64,000 bases of DNA from UBA1127 sp034422455 (GTDB taxonomy: Bacteria > Chloroflexota > Dehalococcoidia > Lucifugimonadales > UBA1127), in contig DAOUJQ010000012.1 in NCBI GenBank assembly GCA_034422455.1, positions 62,001 to 126,000 of the forward strand, written 5' to 3'. The position numbers were made by a program, and so were the translations under genes. The notes beneath the pieces are model-generated. The model saw nothing but the letters and a program-made list of their open reading frames with translations, had not been told where the DNA came from and made no database searches. Shown piece after piece: positions 60,183 through 64,000 of this stretch. Positions within the stretch are counted from its first letter, which is position 1. Each line of letters begins with the position of its first letter.

Positions 60183-60695
60183 GTGGGCGCTCTGGAGCTG
60201 CCGGTTCTCTTGCTGAACCAGAACTATGAGGCTCTGAACGTCTGCAACGTCCGGCGCGCCGTCGTGCTGATGGGCCGGGGTAAGGCGGAGATGCTCGAGA
60301 ACGGCCGAGGCGCCATCCACTCGGCGCAGGCGGCGATCGACATCCCTTCCGTCATCCGCCTCATCTATATGGTCAAGCGGCCCGTCCAGCAGCGGCGCCT
60401 CTCCCGGCAGGAGGTGTTCCTCAGAGACGGCTACAGATGCCAGTACTGCGGCAAGCAGACCAAGGACCTCACCATCGACCACGTCATGCCGAGACACAGA
60501 GGAGGCCCCCACGTCTGGGAGAACGTCACCAGCGCCTGTATCCCCTGCAACCACCGCAAAGCCGGCAACACCCCCAAAGAAGCCCGCATGACCCTGCTCA
60601 AAGAACCCCGCGCTCCAAAGCCAAACCCCTACGCAATGTTTCACCGCCGCGTGATCCTGGACGAGTGGCGCAAGTTCCTGCCGTGGCTCACCTAG
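60183..60695 (+). CDS. HNH endonuclease family protein, 170 aa
   Basis: ELPVLLLNQNYEALNVCNVRRAVVLMGRGKAEML at the N-terminus, then a zinc-bound HNH fold: RDGYRCQYCGKQTKDLTIDHVMPRHRGGPHVWENVTSACIPCNHRKAGNTPKEA (~80-133) with two CxxC pairs and the D-H...N...N/H active residues. This 'NQNYEPL' type of HNH protein is widespread as a chromosomal single gene in Actinobacteria, Chloroflexota and Cyanobacteria; its job is unknown and it is not typical of phage or restriction HNH enzymes. GTG start with GAGGAGG seven bases away. Confidence 0.92.
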   Translation: MGALELPVLLLNQNYEALNVCNVRRAVVLMGRGKAEMLENGRGAIHSAQAAIDIPSVIRLIYMVKRPVQQRRLSRQEVFLRDGYRCQYCGKQTKDLTIDHVMPRHRGGPHVWENVTSACIPCNHRKAGNTPKEARMTLLKEPRAPKPNPYAMFHRRVILDEWRKFLPWLT

Positions 60696-60741
60696 CGCCC
60701 AACGTCCGGCTCGCGCAATCCGGCCAGGAGAACGTCGACAG

Positions 60742-61257
60742 ATGATACGCTCATGGAACGGGCACACGCCCCGGATCGACCCGGAGGCCTTCGTCAGCGA
60801 GTTCGCCTACGTCATCGGCGACGTTGAAATAGGCGCGGGCAGCAGTGTGTGGCCGGGCACCGTCATCCGCGGCGACATCGGCAAGGTCGTCATCGGGGTG
60901 AACACCTGCATCCAGGACAACAGCACCATCCACACGGACGGCCGCGGCGCGGTCATCGGCGACAACGTGGTGATGGGCCACCGGGTGCTCTGCCATGCGG
61001 ACAAGGTCGGCGACGGCGTGGTCATTGGCAACGGCGCGGTCGTCAACGGCGGGCTCACGGAGATAGGCGAGTACTCGATCATCGCGTCGGGCGCCGTCGT
61101 GCGAGAGAACGCGCAGGTGCCGCCGCGCACGTTTATGACGGGCGTGCCGGCCGAGGTCAAGGGCACCGTCAACGAGCGCCAGATCCAGCGATTCAAGCGC
61201 AACGCCCAGCACTACGTGGACTTGGCCGCCAAGTACCGCGCCCTGGGCGAGGGCTAG
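60742..61257 (+). CDS. Gamma carbonic anhydrase-like hexapeptide protein
   Basis: 171 aa. Left-handed beta helix built from hexapeptide repeats (VIGDVEIGAGSSVWPGTVIRGD, VVIGVNTCIQDNSTIH). Zinc His ligands are seen at STIH, VMGH and LCHAD (the family's H...H....H). C-terminal helix RFKRNAQHYVDLAAKYR. The group includes true Cam-type anhydrases and many relatives (YrdA, PaaY) of uncertain activity. It follows the HNH gene by 46 bp and may be cotranscribed. Confidence 0.92.
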   Translation: MIRSWNGHTPRIDPEAFVSEFAYVIGDVEIGAGSSVWPGTVIRGDIGKVVIGVNTCIQDNSTIHTDGRGAVIGDNVVMGHRVLCHADKVGDGVVIGNGAVVNGGLTEIGEYSIIASGAVVRENAQVPPRTFMTGVPAEVKGTVNERQIQRFKRNAQHYVDLAAKYRALGEG

Positions 61258-61331
61258 CCCATCCCGTTCGCCCAGGGCCTGTCGAAGCCTGTCCTGAGCG
61301 TTGTCGAAGGGGGCAAACGGGATCGAGCGTG
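61258..61331. repeat. R2 repeat variant between convergent genes
   Basis: GTTCGCCCAGGGCCTGTCG, then a second GCCTGTCCTGAGCGTTGTCG and AAGGGGGCAAACGGG: an R2 unit with its centre duplicated, as at 25953 and 27549. Confidence 0.75.
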
Positions 61332-62102
61332 TTACTGGGGCCGCGCGCTGATGAGCACGTTCACCACGACCTCGTCCTCGATGGACACCACTGAGCGCGC
61401 CGTCGGCTTCTCGATGTTGAACTCGTCCCACGTGAACGTCGTCTTGCCGAGGATAACCACGACGTCCCCATCGTCCCGCGCCTGTATCTCGAAGGTCACG
61501 GGGAACGTCTGCCCCAGTAGCTCCAGCGTGCCGGTGATCTGGGTTTCCACCGTCTCGCCGTTCGTGAAGCCGTCGGGCAGCGGCGTGGCGTCCGCCAGGA
61601 TGAACGTGCCCGTCGGGTGCTCACCGAACAACCGGGACCGCGTCCAGCGGTCGCGGAACTCCTGGTCGCTCGACAGGGTTTGCAGGGCGATGCTCACACG
61701 GGACTCGCGCCCATCCAGGTGGACCTCGCCGGAGAGGTCCTCGGTTCGCATGACCGCCACGATGGGCAGCGGCACGCTCGTGAGCACCTCGCCGACACTG
61801 AACGTTGCCTCTGACCCCTCGCCCACGACAAAGGTGATCCCCTCGACCTCTCCCGTCTTACGCTCCATTACAGGGGCCGCCGTGGGCTCAGGTGGAGGAG
61901 CAGTCGTCGGCTCCGCGGCCGGCGCGCTTGTCGGTTCAGATGCCGGCGCCTGGGTGGGCGCGGGCTCCGACGATGGGCCGGTGACTCCTGCCGGCTCAGA
62001 TGGTGTGCCCTCGTCATCGCCGCCGCAGGACACCGCTCCGAAGATCAAAAGGCTGAGCATCAGTCCCAGGACAAGGGCTGACTTGGTCACGTCTTGCATC
62101 AT
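61332..62102 (-). CDS. YceI-like domain lipoprotein
   Basis: 256 aa. Lipoprotein signal peptide ending FGAVSC (Cys ~26), a Pro/Ala/Glu/Thr linker of about 45 residues (repeats like AEPTTAPPPEPTAAP), then a YceI-type lipocalin-like domain: FVVGEGSEATFSVGEVL, GEVHLDGRESRVSIALQTLSSDQEFRDRWTRS, GTFILADATPLPDG, and GTLELLGQTFPVTFEIQA. YceI proteins bind isoprenoid lipids in the periplasm or on the surface. ATG 62102 is chosen for a proper signal peptide; ATG 62147 would put 15 polar residues ahead of it. Confidence 0.88.
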   Translation of the reverse strand: MMQDVTKSALVLGLMLSLLIFGAVSCGGDDEGTPSEPAGVTGPSSEPAPTQAPASEPTSAPAAEPTTAPPPEPTAAPVMERKTGEVEGITFVVGEGSEATFSVGEVLTSVPLPIVAVMRTEDLSGEVHLDGRESRVSIALQTLSSDQEFRDRWTRSRLFGEHPTGTFILADATPLPDGFTNGETVETQITGTLELLGQTFPVTFEIQARDDGDVVVILGKTTFTWDEFNIEKPTARSVVSIEDEVVVNVLISARPQ

Positions 62103-62143
62103 GTTGTGCGCCTTTCTCGCTGTTGGAGGGGCTACGGCAGCGT

Positions 62144-62674
62144 TCATCCAAGAACAGTAACGGAGTAGTGGGCCTCAAGGTCAGCAGTGCGCGGTGGCAG
62201 TTCCAGCTCCCCGCTCTCCTGGTCGCCCTGGCCCGCCAGCGCCGCGCCGACTGCCAGCGCAACCACCACTGCAGCCAGCGCCAGCCACCACGGGAGCGCG
62301 CGGCCCTTGTCGGCGAGGAGCGGAACGCCGCCGCCGATGATAACCGCGACCAGCGCCGCAATCGGCAACCCGAACGAGACGGAGCGCTCCAGCTGGGTCT
62401 GCGCCAGCGCAGTGCCGGCCGCGACCACGGCAAAGCCAACGATGATGACTGCGAGAAATCGCATCGTGCGCGGCCGGTCGTCAGGGAGGCGTTTCCACGT
62501 GAAGCCCGCAACGGCGCTGGCAATGAGCGCGAGAATGACGACGGAGGCCGTGTTGAGTAATCCGTCGTGGGGCGACTCCAGGGGCAGGGAAAGGAGCGCC
62601 GCCGCGAGGGCCGCGATGCTGCCGCTGAGCAGCCCGGCCCGCATTGGGGCGTCGGCAGGCTGGCCGCTGATCAT
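62144..62674 (-). CDS. Hypothetical membrane protein, 176 aa
   Basis: Four to five hydrophobic segments (LLSGSIAALAAALLSLPL; ASVVILALIASAVAGF; FLAVIIVGFAVVAAGTAL; IAALVAVIIGGGVPLLA; WWLALAAVVVALAVGAAL). No family recognised. Its ATG is four bases after the argS stop codon, with GGAG inside the argS end, so it is probably read with argS. It precedes the YceI lipoprotein by about 40 bp. Confidence 0.65.
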   Translation of the reverse strand: MISGQPADAPMRAGLLSGSIAALAAALLSLPLESPHDGLLNTASVVILALIASAVAGFTWKRLPDDRPRTMRFLAVIIVGFAVVAAGTALAQTQLERSVSFGLPIAALVAVIIGGGVPLLADKGRALPWWLALAAVVVALAVGAALAGQGDQESGELELPPRTADLEAHYSVTVLG

Positions 62675-62677
62675 GGG

Positions 62678-64000
62678 CTACATCTGCTCCGGCACGCCCA
62701 TGCCCATCAGCGACAGGCATCGCGCCAGCCCGATGCGCGCTGCCTCCACCAGCTTGAGCCGGGCCCGCGTCAGCGCCTCGTCGTCGGTGATGACGCGGCA
62801 GCGGTCGTAGAACCAGTGGAAGGCCGTTGCAAGCTCGAGGGTGTAGTGCGGCAGCCGGTGAGGCTCCATCGTCTCGGCGATGGTCTCCACAACCTCCGGC
62901 AGCAGCAGCAGTTGCCGTACGAGGGCGAGCTCCTCCGGCTCGCGAAGCAGGTGCACATTCCCGTCGGCGTAGTCGAGGCCGCGCTCTTGGGCGTTGCGCA
63001 GAATGCCGGATATCCTGGCGTGCGCGTACTGCAGGTAGTAGACAGGGTTCTCTTGGGAGTCACGCTTTGCCAGTTCCAGGTCGAACTCCATCTGCGCCTC
63101 TGCGGAGCGCGCGAGGAAGAAGTAACGGCAGGCGTCTGCGCCAACCTCGTCGACGAGGTCCCGCAGCGTCACGATGTCGCCGGTGCGCTTGGATGCCCGC
63201 ACGGACTCGCCGCCGCGCTTCAGCGCCACCATCTGGCCGATGATGATGTTGAGCCGGTCCGGGTCCACGCCCAGCGCGCCCACCACGGCCTTGACGCGGT
63301 TAACGTGGCCCTGGTGGTCCGCCCCCCAGATGTCCGTCACGCGGTCGAAGCCGCGCACCATGAACTTGTTGTAGTGGTAGGCCGCGTCCGACGCGAAGTA
63401 CGTCGGCAGGCCGTTGGAGCGGATGAGGACGTTGTCCTTGTCCTCACCCAGCGCGGTGGACACGAACCACGTCGCGCCCTCGCGCTCCGCCACGTGCCCG
63501 CCCTCGCGCAGCATGCGCATGGACGTGTCGTAGTCGTCGTTCTCGAAGAGACTCTTTTCGCTGAACCACACGTCGAACTCGACACGCAGCGCTGCGAGGT
63601 CGTCGCGGATGTTCGTGACCATGCGGTCGATGCCGATTGCCCCGACCTGCCGCACACCCTCGTCATCCGGCAGTTGCAGGAAGGAGTCGCCGTGCTTCTG
63701 CGCAAGCTCCGCGCCGAGCTCCGTGAGGTAGTCGCCCTGGTAGCCGCCCGGGGGAAGCTCGACGTCGCGGCCGAGAGCCTGCGCGTACCGGGCGAAGAGC
63801 GACTGGTGGAAGAGGTCGATCTGGCTTCCGGCATCATTCAGGTAGTACTCGCGGGATACGTCGTACCCAGCGGCCGCCAGCGCGGACGCCAGCACGCTGC
63901 CGATGACCGCGCCCCGGGCGTGTCCGACGTGCACGGGGCCCGTCGGGTTGACGCTGACAAACTCGATCTGCACGCGCTTGCCGGCCCCGGCATCCGTTGA
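62678..64000 (-). CDS. argS: Arginyl-tRNA synthetase, N-terminus beyond the window
   Basis: Partial: 440 codons in the window, open through base 64000. Charges tRNA-Arg. VQIEFVSVNPTGPVHVGHARGAVIGSVLA holds the class I HIGH motif in the ArgS form (HVGH), with YYLNDAGSQIDLF, WGADHQGHVNRVKAVVGALG, and the KMSKR-equivalent SVRASKRTGDIVTL, followed by the anticodon-binding DALR domain (ATAFHWFYDRCRVITDDEALTRARLKLVEAARIGLARCLSLMGM). An ATG-like internal start near 63973 is not the real one, because the missing ~120-residue N-terminal domain belongs before it. Confidence 0.96.
   Translation of the reverse strand, partial: STDAGAGKRVQIEFVSVNPTGPVHVGHARGAVIGSVLASALAAAGYDVSREYYLNDAGSQIDLFHQSLFARYAQALGRDVELPPGGYQGDYLTELGAELAQKHGDSFLQLPDDEGVRQVGAIGIDRMVTNIRDDLAALRVEFDVWFSEKSLFENDDYDTSMRMLREGGHVAEREGATWFVSTALGEDKDNVLIRSNGLPTYFASDAAYHYNKFMVRGFDRVTDIWGADHQGHVNRVKAVVGALGVDPDRLNIIIGQMVALKRGGESVRASKRTGDIVTLRDLVDEVGADACRYFFLARSAEAQMEFDLELAKRDSQENPVYYLQYAHARISGILRNAQERGLDYADGNVHLLREPEELALVRQLLLLPEVVETIAETMEPHRLPHYTLELATAFHWFYDRCRVITDDEALTRARLKLVEAARIGLARCLSLMGMGVPEQM

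Overview
The window is a GC-rich bacterial chromosome segment with mostly housekeeping genes, broken up by small accessory islands and by dense intergenic clusters of short palindromic repeats. The gene set fits a heterotroph: LutABC-type lactate oxidation, a Rieske oxygenase, fumarylacetoacetase-like and SDR enzymes, an AcsA-like acyl-CoA synthetase, a sodium-pump decarboxylase beta subunit and a membrane pyrophosphatase. Together with the repeat style this resembles Chloroflexota (Dehalococcoidia/SAR202-like). That is an inference from gene content; no 16S rRNA or other taxonomic marker is present. I saw no tRNA, rRNA or CRISPR array.

Layout. 1-4.4 kb: accessory island with a ParB-like protein, a Dam-type methylase and a SWIM-domain DDE transposase. 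4.5-14.4 kb: rsfS, ndk, a thiL-tsaE-tsaB operon, a phosphoesterase, a TIM-barrel-like protein overlapping a site-2 protease, prephenate dehydrogenase, gmk and glycerate kinase, separated by repeat clusters. 14.6-17.4 kb: lutA-lutB-lutC. 17.5-18.3 kb: HEPN two-gene module, copy A. 18.4-24.7 kb: OadG/OadB, a CARDB metallopeptidase lipoprotein, and HppA. 24.8-30.3 kb: cupins, GNAT, FAH-family hydrolase, M1 aminopeptidase. 30.4-32.9 kb: lower-GC island with a His-rich membrane protein, an orphan Phd/YefM antitoxin and a collagen-like protein. 33-39.5 kb: Rieske oxygenase, RidA, a three-domain DapA-like/MfnB-like/TusA-like fusion, a PaREP1/HEPN-like gene and an acyl-CoA synthetase. 39.6-40.4 kb: HEPN module, copy B. 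40.4-51.7 kb: recJ, fabF, degV, small membrane proteins, yggT, proC, pdxA, a collagen-like serine protease, an SDR and an intradiol dioxygenase. 51.8-56.3 kb: SAM-I riboswitch followed by mtnA-mtnP-rhodanese-low-complexity basic protein-metK. 56.3-58.6 kb: repeats interrupted by an IS30-family element. 58.6-64 kb: phosphohexomutase, HNH protein, gamma carbonic anhydrase, YceI lipoprotein, a membrane protein and partial argS.

How genes work together. The riboswitch operon joins SAM synthesis (MetK) to methylthioadenosine salvage (MtnP, MtnA). thiL, tsaE and tsaB overlap or abut; TsaE and TsaB act together in tRNA t6A formation. LutA, LutB and LutC form one oxidase complex.

Most notable: (1) two diverged copies of an overlapping gene pair, a small acidic protein plus a UPF0332/HEPN-like protein, both coupled through a GTG embedded in a conserved Trp-Ile; (2) a single polypeptide joining a DapA-like aldolase, an MfnB-like domain with its catalytic residues intact, and a TusA-like domain, behind a strong promoter with inverted repeats; (3) a four-copy dispersed repeat whose sub-types keep the same nested hairpin by different sequences; (4) repeat DNA that has become coding sequence inside an aminopeptidase; and (5) several promoters placed so that transcripts would start at the start codon (leaderless).
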